Shown: positions 8,212 to 17,971 of the stretch, in pieces | Numbering within the stretch: the stretch's first letter is position 1 | Layout: the number at the start of each line of letters is the position of its first letter | Origin: an uncultured Vampirovibrio sp. | Lineage (GTDB): Bacteria; Cyanobacteriota; Vampirovibrionia; Gastranaerophilales; Gastranaerophilaceae | Assembly: GCA_910579975.1 (NCBI GenBank) | Contig: CAJTWU010000014.1 | Location: forward strand, 1-50,914 | Length of the DNA stretch: 50,914 nucleotides | Direction of reading: 5' to 3' | Made by a program: the position numbers and the translations under genes | Notes under the pieces: generated by a model | Database searches by the model: none | What the model saw: the letters and a program-made list of their open reading frames with translations, nothing else | Told to the model about the DNA's origin: nothing

Positions 8212-11200
8212 TTATTTTGCTATAATCGATAAATTTTGTCCTTCTTCAGGTGTTTCAACTTTCTTATATGGGTTTGAAACAATGTTGTATTGTTTATTAA
8301 TTTGTTTAGAGTTACCTCTGAAAGCAAGTCTTTTTGCCGTATGTTTCAATACCATCACACCATTTCTTAATGTATCTTTGTTCAGAGCAATATATGAACC
8401 GTTTTTAACTTTGATACCACGGCCAATGCATTGTCCTTCTTTGTTGTAAATATTATCTACTACATAAGTTGCTAAGTCTTTTCCATTTGTATTCATAAAT
8501 TCTAAACCAATAGGAAGAGATAATCCGGCTCCAAGCAGAATGTAGTCAATGCCATGATCTGGCGTGTAAGGCATTGCTCTATGATTTTGATTATTAACTC
8601 CTGAGGCATCAAATACAGATACGCTCATATCGCCATATCCGTTTTGCATAAGTATTGCAGGAATTTCACTACTAGAAGTATATGCTCTGTATGGAGTTCC
8701 ATTATTAAGAGCTTCTCCGCCATTTGTTCGGATTTGCATTGCTTCTAAAAATGCGTTAAGAATTTCGTTTCTGTATTCTTTTAGAGGTCCTTCTTCTAAT
8801 TCAGACCAAACTACAGCATTTCTATTTTGTAAATCTATATTTTTTGCTTTTTCATCCCAACCGAGTGCCCCAAGCATATCTCTTATAAATATTGTTGGTA
8901 TTCCAGGTAATGCAGATAAGAATGAAGCATACATAACTGCTTTTTTTACGGCAGGCTCTGTTGATGAGCGGAAAAGTTCTGCAAGTATTTTATCAGAATC
9001 TTCAAAATGCTTTTTAGTTTCAAGTTTATTTTCTTTACGTGCAAGATATTCTGCTTCTTCAATTATCATTTTAATAACTGTTTCAAAATCCTTTGCTCCA
9101 TATCCATTCTTTTTCATTGAGATATGAGAATCTTCTTCAAAAGGAAGTGTTTCTTGCTGTTTTTTTATAAATGCTTCATTATATTGTTTAATATAATCTC
9201 TTTGAGCATTCCATGCTCTTTTTGCAGTATCGTTATCTAAAGCAGAGTGCAATGCTTCTCTAATTGCTCCGGCAATAGCAACCGTATATAAGCTGTATTG
9301 TGAAAAGTCGTTTTCGCTGCAAGTACTTGGATTAGCAGAGTTACCGCTTAAAAGTAATTTAATACGTTCGATGTTTTCTGTTGAATTAGGGTTTTTGTCT
9401 GTAAAATATCCATCAATTACCTCATTAGCCTTTTCAAGAACTCTATTAAAGTCTTCAGATGAAAGTAAAATTTCTGCTTTTGTAAGTATATCGGTTAAAG
9501 CTCCTTCCATACTTGAAACAGCTTTAACATTATCAAATGCAAGTTTAAAGTCCGGTCCTTGTCCAAGGTGATTGCCATTAGTTAAATTAGAAACTGCATG
9601 TTTTAATAATTTCTTTTTACTATCATCAACATCTAAAGCTTCAATACAATCATGCATTAATTTGCTCATTGCAACAGCTTTTGAGCTTGTTAATCTGTAA
9701 TATTTAGGATCATGTAAAAAGAACTTAGCTTCTAATGGTAAATCTTTATTATTATCAGCATTTGTTAAAAGCTGCATTGCAAATTCTCTTGCCCAGCCAT
9801 CTTCTTCAAAATTAGCGTAGAATAACGGCATATTAAGAGCCATACCGTGTATTACACTAGGTTTATCGTGGTTGTCTGCAAATGTCCAAAGGTTTCTTAT
9901 GTAGTCCACGCCTCTTTCTTTTAGGATTTGATGAAAATCGTTCATAAATCCTGATATTGAACCGGTAGATTTACCTGTTTCAAACTCATGAGAGAAAACT
10001 TTTAATAAGTTTGTGAACGTATAAGAATATCCGGCTTCGGATGTAACACCTGTTTGTAAATAGAATTGCTTCATAGCTTCAGGTACAGAACGGTATTTGT
10101 TGCTTCCTGTATCAATTCCATCATAAAGATTAACTTTGTCTCCGAACATTGCTTGCATTAATTCTTCTACGTCTGTAATTTCTGCAACAATGTAAGCATT
10201 AGGATTTTCTTTTTTAACAACTTGAACAAATTTTGACCAGAATTCAATAACCTGATCCCAAGCTTGATCGAAAGTTAAATCACCGTTTCTTACAGCATCC
10301 ATATCGATAACATCTTTTGCTGCATCTAATCTCCATGCAAGACCAAGTCCTGATTTTCTAACCATTGCTTCTGATAATCTGAAACTTTGAAGATTTGTGC
10401 CGGCAATCCTTTGTGAAATAGATTTTGCAACAAATTCTATATCTTCTGTTTTAAGTTTCTTTAACCCATGTTCTATTTTTTTTCTAAGTTCAGCTGCTTC
10501 ATCAGCAGGGTTATGGGCGCGTATGCCTAATGTCTTAAGAGTAGTATTTTCTCTTATTTTATCGTAATCATATGTTATGGTGCCATCTTCAAAATACCAG
10601 GCTTCAGTATTATCGCCGCCAAGTGCTTTTAATAAAGCATATTTGGTAATGTCTTGACCCATTAACTCAATTACGTATTCACCGTAAGGTGTGTATTTGC
10701 CGTTAGAATCAAGAAGCTTTTCACTTGATGTTTCATTAACTTTTTCGATAATAAGGTCTGCAAAATTCTTTAATTCATTTTTATAAATATTATTCATTCT
10801 CATATAGTTTTCAGCATAAGTCTCAACTAAATGAGGTTCACCTTTTTTCATTAAATCAAATCTTGTAAGCCCAATAGTATCTTTGTCCGTTGCTCTATTT
10901 GAAAAGAACGATGTTGAAAGTACACCGGCAACGTTTTGACCGACTTCAATTGAATCAAGAGGAAGCTGCATTAATGATTTAACAGTTATATCATCTTTTT
11001 CAAGAATACCATTTCTTTCAAGCCTGTAGTAGTTATTCAGAATATTGTAGATAGCATCATCTGTTAGTTCTGCTTCTTTTGGAAGTTCGCCGTCAGCAAT
11101 CAGTTTATCAATTACGGATTTTACTGCTGCAGATGGAATATCATCTTCATCCATTCCACCTTTTGCTTTCAAATCGTCAATTGCTTTTTGAATTACGCTG

Positions 11201-12738
11201 CTTTGAAGAGTTTGAGCAGTGTAAAGTGTTTGAACGGATTTTGTTTTATTTGTCCAATATCTTGCAGCTTGTAATGCAAGGTCTTGAACTTCATAAGAAC
11301 CTCTTTCGGTCAGCATTGTTTCATAATCTCTTTGTGAACGGTCAACAATAGATTTTAGGATTTTTTCATCATAGCCTGAAATATGGTAATTCATTTTTAC
11401 CATATCGGTGTTAGCATCCCATGTTACAAATCCGCCTTCGGTTTTTTTGATGAATTTGAAGTTCGAGAACTGTGCTACAAGTAATGTTCCTTCTGGAGAA
11501 TTTTGTACAACAGGAGTCTCAAGTCCTTTATTGTGGTCTCTCAAAACTTCGAGACGTTTTGTGTACTCTTTCGGATTAACTTCAAATACATAACTGATGA
11601 TAGTATCGTCATGTGAATTGATATCAAGAGGAGTACCTGATTTTAATTTCTTGTATGTATCAATCGGTTTATCTAAATCAGCAACTTGTTCATCTGTAAC
11701 TTGTGAAGCATCATAAAGCTGAATTAATGTTTCTTTATTTGAATTATAATTAGGGTTCTTTTTTACTTCCCGTGTTTCAGGATCGTAAATTGAAGGAGCG
11801 TTTATAACTTTGTGTCGTAAATTTTCTGCATGTTTAGGAACAACGCCGAAACCTAAAGGAGCATTTTTAAGTCCTGTCATTCTAAACCAGTGATATGTTT
11901 GAGGGTTTTTATCAGCATGTCTTAATGCGTATTGGAAGTGAATACCTTCTAAACCTTCTGAAGTAAAAGTACCATCATAAACAAATATCTTCCCGTTTTG
12001 ATAAAGCTTTTTCATAAAATCAGCATAATTTTCGGTTGTTCCCATTCCAGGATCAATCTGCATATTGTTTTGGTTCCAGTAACGAAAAGCAGAACGGCTG
12101 TCACCGCCGGCAACAGGAGTCGAGAAAAATACTTTCACATCTTTTAAAATTTTAGGTCCTTCAGAACCTTTAAGTTGGTTTAAATCATAAATGTAACCGG
12201 CAAGGTTTCCACCCATTGCATTTGCAAAGTTTCTAATAACACCTTCAGCTTCTTTTTGTTTATTAATATCATAGATAACTTTACCGGTTTTTTTGTCGAA
12301 GTAAGCACCTGGTCTATGTAAATCAGGCATGCTCAAAATCCCGGGACCTTGAACCATTGGAGTTGTACCGCGTGTTGTTATAAGAGTAAGCCCATCTTCC
12401 TGAAAGCCTGTATCTTGAAGGGTTTGGTGTCCATATTGAACGATTTTATATGCAAAGGCTTCATCTGTTTGTAAATCAGCCATATCACGAAGGTTTACTC
12501 TAATGCCGCCTTCTTTAAGTTCATAGGAACCAACAGGTTTGTCGCCAATAACTTCAAAGCCGGTCGTTCTTTTAGGGTTGCGTTTAACATTGTAAAACTC
12601 AACATGATATTTGTCATCTGCATAATTAAACGGATAGTTGAAACGCATAACATTTCTTCCAGTATCATCTATTTCATGTTGATATCCCTTAAAAACTTGC
12701 TGATTTTTAAACCCGTTACCAATTTTATTTACAAACAC
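8212..12738 (-). CDS. Very large divergent GH13 (alpha-amylase family) protein
   Basis: About 1508 aa. I choose the GTG at 12738 because AAGGAG lies eight bases upstream; an ATG at 12774 has no such site. Three GH13 regions are visible. Region II is LAWRLDAAK (nucleophile D805). Region III is YIVAEITD (acid/base E853). Region IV is TFADNHDKPSV (D958). A degenerate region I (KIFVYDGTF, D255) lies far upstream, so roughly 500 mostly helical residues separate regions I and II. No signal peptide is seen; the N-terminus carries QQVFKGYQ and the C-terminus RLAFRGN. Probable role: cleavage or transfer on alpha-glucans such as glycogen or starch products. Exact specificity is unknown. Confidence 0.8.
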   Translation of the reverse strand: MFVNKIGNGFKNQQVFKGYQHEIDDTGRNVMRFNYPFNYADDKYHVEFYNVKRNPKRTTGFEVIGDKPVGSYELKEGGIRVNLRDMADLQTDEAFAYKIVQYGHQTLQDTGFQEDGLTLITTRGTTPMVQGPGILSMPDLHRPGAYFDKKTGKVIYDINKQKEAEGVIRNFANAMGGNLAGYIYDLNQLKGSEGPKILKDVKVFFSTPVAGGDSRSAFRYWNQNNMQIDPGMGTTENYADFMKKLYQNGKIFVYDGTFTSEGLEGIHFQYALRHADKNPQTYHWFRMTGLKNAPLGFGVVPKHAENLRHKVINAPSIYDPETREVKKNPNYNSNKETLIQLYDASQVTDEQVADLDKPIDTYKKLKSGTPLDINSHDDTIISYVFEVNPKEYTKRLEVLRDHNKGLETPVVQNSPEGTLLVAQFSNFKFIKKTEGGFVTWDANTDMVKMNYHISGYDEKILKSIVDRSQRDYETMLTERGSYEVQDLALQAARYWTNKTKSVQTLYTAQTLQSSVIQKAIDDLKAKGGMDEDDIPSAAVKSVIDKLIADGELPKEAELTDDAIYNILNNYYRLERNGILEKDDITVKSLMQLPLDSIEVGQNVAGVLSTSFFSNRATDKDTIGLTRFDLMKKGEPHLVETYAENYMRMNNIYKNELKNFADLIIEKVNETSSEKLLDSNGKYTPYGEYVIELMGQDITKYALLKALGGDNTEAWYFEDGTITYDYDKIRENTTLKTLGIRAHNPADEAAELRKKIEHGLKKLKTEDIEFVAKSISQRIAGTNLQSFRLSEAMVRKSGLGLAWRLDAAKDVIDMDAVRNGDLTFDQAWDQVIEFWSKFVQVVKKENPNAYIVAEITDVEELMQAMFGDKVNLYDGIDTGSNKYRSVPEAMKQFYLQTGVTSEAGYSYTFTNLLKVFSHEFETGKSTGSISGFMNDFHQILKERGVDYIRNLWTFADNHDKPSVIHGMALNMPLFYANFEEDGWAREFAMQLLTNADNNKDLPLEAKFFLHDPKYYRLTSSKAVAMSKLMHDCIEALDVDDSKKKLLKHAVSNLTNGNHLGQGPDFKLAFDNVKAVSSMEGALTDILTKAEILLSSEDFNRVLEKANEVIDGYFTDKNPNSTENIERIKLLLSGNSANPSTCSENDFSQYSLYTVAIAGAIREALHSALDNDTAKRAWNAQRDYIKQYNEAFIKKQQETLPFEEDSHISMKKNGYGAKDFETVIKMIIEEAEYLARKENKLETKKHFEDSDKILAELFRSSTEPAVKKAVMYASFLSALPGIPTIFIRDMLGALGWDEKAKNIDLQNRNAVVWSELEEGPLKEYRNEILNAFLEAMQIRTNGGEALNNGTPYRAYTSSSEIPAILMQNGYGDMSVSVFDASGVNNQNHRAMPYTPDHGIDYILLGAGLSLPIGLEFMNTNGKDLATYVVDNIYNKEGQCIGRGIKVKNGSYIALNKDTLRNGVMVLKHTAKRLAFRGNSKQINKQYNIVSNPYKKVETPEEGQNLSIIAK

Positions 12739-12831
12739 GACCGTTACTCCTTCATACATATATAAAAAAATCATAAAGATTTTTTTTGCCTTTTATTCAG
12801 CAGTTTGAATAAACATGTTACAAAAATTAAT

Positions 12832-12862
12832 ATTGTAAATAATACACATTTCGACAAGTCAA
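12832..12862 (-). promoter_or_regulatory. Candidate sigma-70 promoter for the GH13 gene
   Basis: On the minus strand a TTGACT -35 (12857-12862) and a TACAAT -10 (12832-12837) are separated by 19 bases, slightly longer than ideal. It would give an untranslated leader of roughly 85 bases before the GTG at 12738. Confidence 0.45.
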
Positions 12863-12872
12863 TTTTATTACA

Positions 12873-12972
12873 AACAAGCTTTTTTAGCAACCGGTCTGAA
12901 CCAGTTTTGAGCTTGTTCATAAGGTTGACATGTAGAAGGATAATAAGCCGGTAGTTATATGGAATGTCAACC
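12873..12972 (-). other. Structured intergenic region between ACT gene and GH13 gene
   Basis: Two inverted repeats: GGTTGACAT/ATGTCAACC (arms 12923-12931 and 12964-12972) and AACAAGCT/AGCTTGTT (arms 12873-12880 and 12910-12917). On the minus strand the first could end ACT-gene transcription, though no long T-run follows. The second hairpin sits just upstream of the candidate GH13 promoter. An operator, processing site or small RNA are alternatives. Confidence 0.35.
12889..12906 (+). repeat. 18-nt double AACCRG motif, copy 1
   Basis: AACCGGTCTGAACCAGTT is two direct AACCRG half-sites ten bases apart. It matches the copy at 36425-36442 at 14 of 18 positions. Both are intergenic, so a regulator binding site is possible. 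Confidence 0.35.
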
Positions 12973-12982
12973 GTCCCTTAAT

Positions 12983-13261
12983 TTAAATAGTGTTCAACTT
13001 TTCAAAAATTCCTTTTTTCTGAACCCAGATTTCGAGTTCCAATTTGTTACCTTCTTCAATAAGAGTATTTTTTAAATCTTTGAAATTAACATTTGCATTT
13101 TTAATATCACAAAGCATAAACATTACAAAATGACCTTGCATTAATGTTTGCTTGATATCTTCAATGTTAACCGAATGTTTTGCAAGTAAAGTTGAAACAG
13201 CTGCTACAATACCTGTTTTATCTGTGCCTGAAACTGTTATAATAATTTTATTTTCGTCCAT
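12983..13261 (-). CDS. ACT domain-containing regulatory protein (UPF0237 type)
   Basis: 92 aa, a single ACT domain. The start IIITVSGTDKTGIVAAVSTLLAKHSVNIEDI is the usual beta-alpha-beta ligand-binding entry, followed by QTLMQGHFVMFMLCDI. Stand-alone ACT proteins of this group (GcvR/UPF0237-like) bind small effectors such as amino acids and modulate enzymes or transcription; the ligand here is unknown. It is transcribed divergently from folP, with 72 bases between them. The length fits the family. Confidence 0.85.
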   Translation of the reverse strand: MDENKIIITVSGTDKTGIVAAVSTLLAKHSVNIEDIKQTLMQGHFVMFMLCDIKNANVNFKDLKNTLIEEGNKLELEIWVQKKGIFEKLNTI

Positions 13262-13280
13262 TTTAAATTCCTTATATTTT

Positions 13281-13309
13281 TTGCCTATAATTGTAGCATA
13301 TTTTATAAT
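13281..13309 (+). promoter_or_regulatory. Candidate promoter of folP
   Basis: TTGCCT (13281-13286), 17 bases, TATAAT (13304-13309). A second TATAAT at 13322-13327 lies only six bases before the ATG at 13334 and would give a leaderless message. No ribosome binding site precedes the ATG. Confidence 0.55.
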
Positions 13310-13333
13310 GTAAATCTATGTTATAATCTCCAA

Positions 13334-14428
13334 ATGATAAAACAACTCGTTACAAAAGATATCGAAAAAGAACTTGCAAAAATTGGTTTTGACAGTGCAT
13401 ACAGATATAAAGCTTCTGATAAATACAAATATAAATTATTAAAACTTTTCGATTTGTCGGTTGCGCAAGCAAATATTATCAAACAGACTGCACTCGCTTG
13501 CGGTTCAGATTGTGCTGTGCATCGAGAAGTTATTACAGGAAAAATTGAGCAATCTAATGCAATATTAGGCGGAAGTTTTTCTGAATTAAAAAAGATTGCT
13601 GAAAAATTAAAACACCAGCCATTTTCGTTATCAAATTTAGCTGATGAAATCTTTGAACAACTTTTAATGCCAAAACGAGTAACTAAACTTGCAGGAATTT
13701 TAAATATTACACCAAATTCATTTTCTGATGGTGGTAAATATTTTAATCCAAAACAGGCATGCGAGCATTTTTATCAACTTATTGAAGATGGAGCAGACAT
13801 AATTGATATTGGAGCAGAAAGTACAAAACCTTTTGCTGAACCTGTTCCTGATGAAATCCAAATTGAACGTCTTAAACCGGTTTTAGAAGAAATCAAAAAA
13901 GGTGATTTTTCTGTAAGTATTGATACTAGAAGCTCAAAAGTTGCACGTTTTGCATTAGAGCATGGCGTGAAATTTATAAATGATGTTTCAGGCATGGAAT
14001 TTGACCCTTTGATTGCTGATGTCGTTAGTGAATACGGGGCAGGAATAATTATTCAGCATTCAAAGGGTAAGACTGAAGACAAACCGGTATATAATGATGT
14101 TGTTGAAGATGTTTATCTAAGTTTGGCAAATAAACTGGAGTATGCTAAATCAAAAGGTATAGAAAATATTATCCTTGATGTTGGTATAGGTTTTGGCAAG
14201 AAAAAGGAAGATAATTTTGAGCTTTTAAACAGGATAGAGGAATTTCAATCTTTTAATGTACCTCTAATGCTTGGTATTTCCAGAAAGTCTTTGCTCGGAG
14301 AGTGTGATAATGAGTTAAAAGATGTTTTAACCCTTGCCCTTTCTTACCCTTTAATACAAAAAGGCGTTGATTATCTAAGAGTTCATAATGTAAAACTTCA
14401 TAGACAATTGCTCAACTTGGTAGGTTAA
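13334..14428 (+). CDS. folP: Dihydropteroate synthase
   Basis: 364 aa. The catalytic TIM-barrel is at about 115-364, with the pterin-binding start GILNITPNSFSDGG, then DIGAESTKP, the SIDTRSSKVA strand, INDVSG, DVGIGFGKK, LGISRKS and the closing RVHNV. It joins p-aminobenzoate to the pterin pyrophosphate in folate synthesis. The first 110 residues are an N-terminal domain absent from the short E. coli enzyme but found in longer bacterial and archaeal homologues. It is a single gene, with no other folate genes adjacent. Confidence 0.95.
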   Translation: MIKQLVTKDIEKELAKIGFDSAYRYKASDKYKYKLLKLFDLSVAQANIIKQTALACGSDCAVHREVITGKIEQSNAILGGSFSELKKIAEKLKHQPFSLSNLADEIFEQLLMPKRVTKLAGILNITPNSFSDGGKYFNPKQACEHFYQLIEDGADIIDIGAESTKPFAEPVPDEIQIERLKPVLEEIKKGDFSVSIDTRSSKVARFALEHGVKFINDVSGMEFDPLIADVVSEYGAGIIIQHSKGKTEDKPVYNDVVEDVYLSLANKLEYAKSKGIENIILDVGIGFGKKKEDNFELLNRIEEFQSFNVPLMLGISRKSLLGECDNELKDVLTLALSYPLIQKGVDYLRVHNVKLHRQLLNLVG

Positions 14429-14503
14429 TATATGCCCTTGTGGCTAATTTTTATTTTGAGATTATAGGTTAGTATAAAAATGTAGCCAGTTAGGAATAGT
14501 CAC

Positions 14504-15298
14504 ATGAGTATTGCAAAAGATTTGTTGTTTATTATCGTACTTCTAGTTTTATTTTTTGTATTAAGAAAAAATTTATCTTTGAAGTCTGCACTTTTTAGTC
14601 AAAGAGAAAATTTTATTAAAACTTTGAGTCATGATATAAGAGTTTCAACCCTTGCACAAATACGCGGTTTAGATTTGCTTCAATCAAAATATAGTCAAGA
14701 AGAATTGATAACAGATATTAATGAGTCCTGTAAGTATTCATTAGATATGATTAATATGCTTTTAAATACATACAGATATGAAAATGGAGAACAAGTTTTA
14801 AATCAGGAAGTATTTAATTTTTCTGATTTAGTTTCATATTGTTCTTCAAAACTTTCTTATCAAGCAGAAGAAAAAAATATTGATTTTTATTTTAATATGA
14901 ATGCTTCAACACCTGTTTATGCTGATAAAGCAGAGCTGGCAAAAGCATTACATTATCTGCTTTCAACAACAATTTTTTATTCCCGGAGAAACAAAAAAAT
15001 AGCAATTTTCGTAAAACGAGTTTGTGATAATTTGGAAGTTTCTATTACTTATTCAGGCAATCCTTTAACCGAAGAAGAATGCAGAAGGATGTTTTCTAAT
15101 AATCCGAGATTTTCAACTGTAGGTCATGGAATAAAAATGTATATGTGCAAAAAAATTATAGAATTCCATGGCGGTAAAATTGGAGTCAATAATATTTCAG
15201 ATAAAATAAATTCATTTACAATTGCAATTCCTGTTAAAACAATAACTTCAATGGCTAAACCGGCATTATTTTCAAAGCTTCAGCCTTTTCATCTTTAA
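14504..15298 (+). CDS. Membrane-anchored, apparently degenerate histidine kinase
   Basis: 264 aa. One N-terminal membrane span (residues 6-21) is followed directly by a phospho-acceptor-type helix with LSHDIRVSTLAQ (H43). The C-terminal half has the HATPase outline, but the N-box Asn is missing (ALHYLLSTTIFYS) and the G box is altered to VGHGIKMYMCKK. ATP binding may therefore be weak or lost. It could act as a phosphatase, phosphotransfer partner or pseudo-kinase (inference). No response regulator is adjacent; the next gene is a c-di-GMP enzyme. Confidence 0.75.
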   Translation: MSIAKDLLFIIVLLVLFFVLRKNLSLKSALFSQRENFIKTLSHDIRVSTLAQIRGLDLLQSKYSQEELITDINESCKYSLDMINMLLNTYRYENGEQVLNQEVFNFSDLVSYCSSKLSYQAEEKNIDFYFNMNASTPVYADKAELAKALHYLLSTTIFYSRRNKKIAIFVKRVCDNLEVSITYSGNPLTEEECRRMFSNNPRFSTVGHGIKMYMCKKIIEFHGGKIGVNNISDKINSFTIAIPVKTITSMAKPALFSKLQPFHL

Positions 15299-15510
15299 AT
15301 ATTTAGTCAAGGATTGTAAATAATTTTAATAAAAATATAAAAAAACACTAGAAAATCTTATAAAAAATGTTAATATGTGATTAAGGGTATGTATAACGAG
15401 TGGAAATTAATTAAAGGTTATGTAAACTTTTTTTAACCAACTTCTCAAATAAGTCAATTATAAATATTCACATGTTTTAAATTGGCAGCTCAGGTAAAAA
15501 GGTAATTAGT

Positions 15511-17355
15511 GTGAATAAAAAACAAGCAGTAAATAATAATGAGAATTTAAAGCAGCAGAGCGTTTTTAAACCGGTTTCTTCACCAATCTCTCAAGGCAAA
15601 TTGGTTTCTAAAGTAAACGCTTTGACAAATACTCCTTCTGTAAACCAGCTTCTAAATCCTCAAAGCATGGTTTTTAATAATGAAAAAGGTATAACATTAA
15701 ATTATAAAAATGTTATTGATAGTCTTGTTAGTATTTCTAATGTTGTGAATTCTGCTGATTTTTGTAATAAAGTTTATTCTATTATTACTCAAAATATTGA
15801 TTCTTCTTTCTTTGCAATTGGTTTGTTTAAGGAAAAATCTAATTGCATAAATTTAAAATTGCATGATAAAGTAGGTAATAATTTTTCAACTAAAGTATTT
15901 TTGAAAGATGAAGAAAATCCAATTGTACAGGTATTTAAGGAACGTACAACTAAATTTGTTGAGAAAAAAGATTATTTAAAACTCTCATATTATAAAAATT
16001 ATTCAACAGCGATTTTACCGCTTATTTCTGTTAATAAATGTATTGGTGTTTTTATAATTGAAGATGCGCACGCTAATCAGAACACGGCATTATATCAATT
16101 AATAGCGAGTCAAATTGCTCTTGTAACTCATAATTTTGAATTAATGGAAAAAAGTGATGAGTTAATTAATACTGATACTTTAACTCTTTTATATAATCAT
16201 AGAGGTTTCCAGGAAATTCTTACAAATGAAATTGATAGAGCGAAGATTAATAAGCAGCAGCTATCAGTAATGATGCTTGATATAAATAACATTACTAAAA
16301 TAAACAGAGAACTTGGTCACGCAAAAGGTGATGAAGTTATTAAGCTGGTAGCTGAAAAAGTACGTCAAAATGTTCGTGAAAGTGATATTGCTGGACGTTA
16401 TGGCGGAGACGAACTTGCTATTATTTTACCTAATACTTCTTCTGAACAGGCAAAATATGTTGCTGAATATTTGACATATTCATTATCTTGCTGTTTTATA
16501 GATGAAATTGGACCGATTAAGGTTTCTGTCGGTGTTGCAACTTATCCGGATTGTACTTTAGATAAAGAGAAACTTCTAATCTTAGCAGAGCAAGCAATGT
16601 ATATTTCAAAAGCTAAGGGCTACAAAGATGGCATGTCTGCAATTATCAGTTCTTCTGATTTTAACTTCTGGGATAATATTGCATTGAAATCTTATGCAGA
16701 AGTTATTTCAAAACGTCATTCTCAATTAGGAATTAATTTTGAAGAAGAATTGATTGAAAAATTCAACGAAGATCATGATATTTCTGATTCAAGGATTTGG
16801 GAAGTTGCAACATCTTTAGCCGGTGCTATTGATGCTAAAGACCCTTACACAAAAGGTCATTCAACTTCTGTATCTAAATTTTCAGAAGCATTAGCACGTG
16901 CAATTAATCTTCCTGAAAAAGAGGTTGAACGTATTACACTTGGCGCGTTGCTTCATGATGTAGGTAAAATTGGTATTCCTGAATCTGTGCTTAAAAAAGA
17001 AGGTCCTCTTTCTGATGAAGAATGGGTGATTATGAAACAGCACCCGGTGATTGGTTATGAGAAAGTATTACAGCCAAATCCTAATTTAAGAGATTTAATA
17101 CCGATTGTAAAATACCACCATGAAAGAATTGATGGCAAAGGTTATCCGGAGGGACTTTCAAACGGTGATATCCCGCTTGCGGCGAAAATTGTTGCAATTG
17201 CGGACACTTATCATGCATTGATTAGCGATAGACCATACAGAAAAGGCATGAATATAGAAAAAGCCTTTGAAATCCTTGAAGAAGGTGCGGGCACTCAATG
17301 GGACGCTGATTTAGTCAGAACATTTATTCAGATTGCACCGTCATTAGGTGTTTAA
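15511..17355 (+). CDS. GAF-GGDEF-HD-GYP cyclic-di-GMP enzyme
   Basis: 614 aa with a GTG start. Order: Asn/Ser-rich disordered leader (1-50, contains SVFKPV), GAF-like sensor (about 65-205), GGDEF domain (about 215-370) with active-site motif YGGDELAI (G298-L302), and HD-GYP domain (about 425-610) with LLHDVGKIGIP (H482/D483), a downstream HPVIGYE, HHERIDGKGYP and GYP at 544-546. GGDEF domains make and HD-GYP domains degrade c-di-GMP; both active sites look intact, so net activity cannot be told from sequence. Soluble, no membrane span. Its 3' end overlaps rnhB on the other strand by 32 bases. Confidence 0.93.
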   Translation: MNKKQAVNNNENLKQQSVFKPVSSPISQGKLVSKVNALTNTPSVNQLLNPQSMVFNNEKGITLNYKNVIDSLVSISNVVNSADFCNKVYSIITQNIDSSFFAIGLFKEKSNCINLKLHDKVGNNFSTKVFLKDEENPIVQVFKERTTKFVEKKDYLKLSYYKNYSTAILPLISVNKCIGVFIIEDAHANQNTALYQLIASQIALVTHNFELMEKSDELINTDTLTLLYNHRGFQEILTNEIDRAKINKQQLSVMMLDINNITKINRELGHAKGDEVIKLVAEKVRQNVRESDIAGRYGGDELAIILPNTSSEQAKYVAEYLTYSLSCCFIDEIGPIKVSVGVATYPDCTLDKEKLLILAEQAMYISKAKGYKDGMSAIISSSDFNFWDNIALKSYAEVISKRHSQLGINFEEELIEKFNEDHDISDSRIWEVATSLAGAIDAKDPYTKGHSTSVSKFSEALARAINLPEKEVERITLGALLHDVGKIGIPESVLKKEGPLSDEEWVIMKQHPVIGYEKVLQPNPNLRDLIPIVKYHHERIDGKGYPEGLSNGDIPLAAKIVAIADTYHALISDRPYRKGMNIEKAFEILEEGAGTQWDADLVRTFIQIAPSLGV

Positions 17356-17971
17356 GAAAATGCTTCTTTAAGAATGATGGTCGATGGTATTTGCACATCC
17401 CGTATTTATCGATTGCTTCTAAATGTTGTGCGGTTAAATATCCCGCATTTTTTGCCCAATTGTACATTGGAAATTCTTCATGTAATTGCAGCATGTATCG
17501 GTCACGCGTTACTTTTGCCAAAATGCTTGCAGCAGCTATTGAGGCTGATTTTGAGTCCCCTTTAATTACAAATTCTTGAGGGTAAATGTAGTTTTTGATT
17601 AGTTTATTTCCATCTACAAGTGTTAATATATCAGGTTTACCAATTTGTTCTGCAACACTTGTGCAGGCTAAATTCATTGCTTTTAAAGAAGAATTTAAGA
17701 TATTTATTTTTTCGATTTCTTCGACTTCCACACAAACAATTTTGTTAATAGTGTTATTCTTTATTGTGTCATAAATTGACTCGCGCTTTTTTGAAGTAAG
17801 CTTTTTTGAGTCGTTAAGGATTTCTAAATCTTTTACCAAACCTTCGGTTATTTTGTCAAAATAAACAGCAGCAGCGAAAACTCCGCCCGCTCCTGGACCT
17901 CGTCCGGCTTCGTCTGTGCCGATTATGGTTTTTTTATAGGTTTTATCAAAATCAAAAAGAAGGTTCTGCAT
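17324..17971 (-). CDS. rnhB: Ribonuclease HII
   Basis: 215 aa. The catalytic start GTDEAGRGPGAG has D20/E21. LTLVDGN supplies another metal-binding Asp, and KVTRDRYM and NAGYLTAQHLEAI are family motifs. It removes RNA primers and misinserted ribonucleotides from DNA duplexes. The start follows the murG stop directly (TAAATG), so it is the last gene of the mraY-murD-ftsW-murG message. Length and motifs fit a complete enzyme. Confidence 0.95.
   Translation of the reverse strand: MQNLLFDFDKTYKKTIIGTDEAGRGPGAGGVFAAAVYFDKITEGLVKDLEILNDSKKLTSKKRESIYDTIKNNTINKIVCVEVEEIEKINILNSSLKAMNLACTSVAEQIGKPDILTLVDGNKLIKNYIYPQEFVIKGDSKSASIAAASILAKVTRDRYMLQLHEEFPMYNWAKNAGYLTAQHLEAIDKYGMCKYHRPSFLKKHFLKHLMTVQSE

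Noticed and set aside
12873..12972. tRNA or other known stable RNA gene
   Set aside because: The hairpins do not form a cloverleaf, and no D- or T-arm consensus is present.
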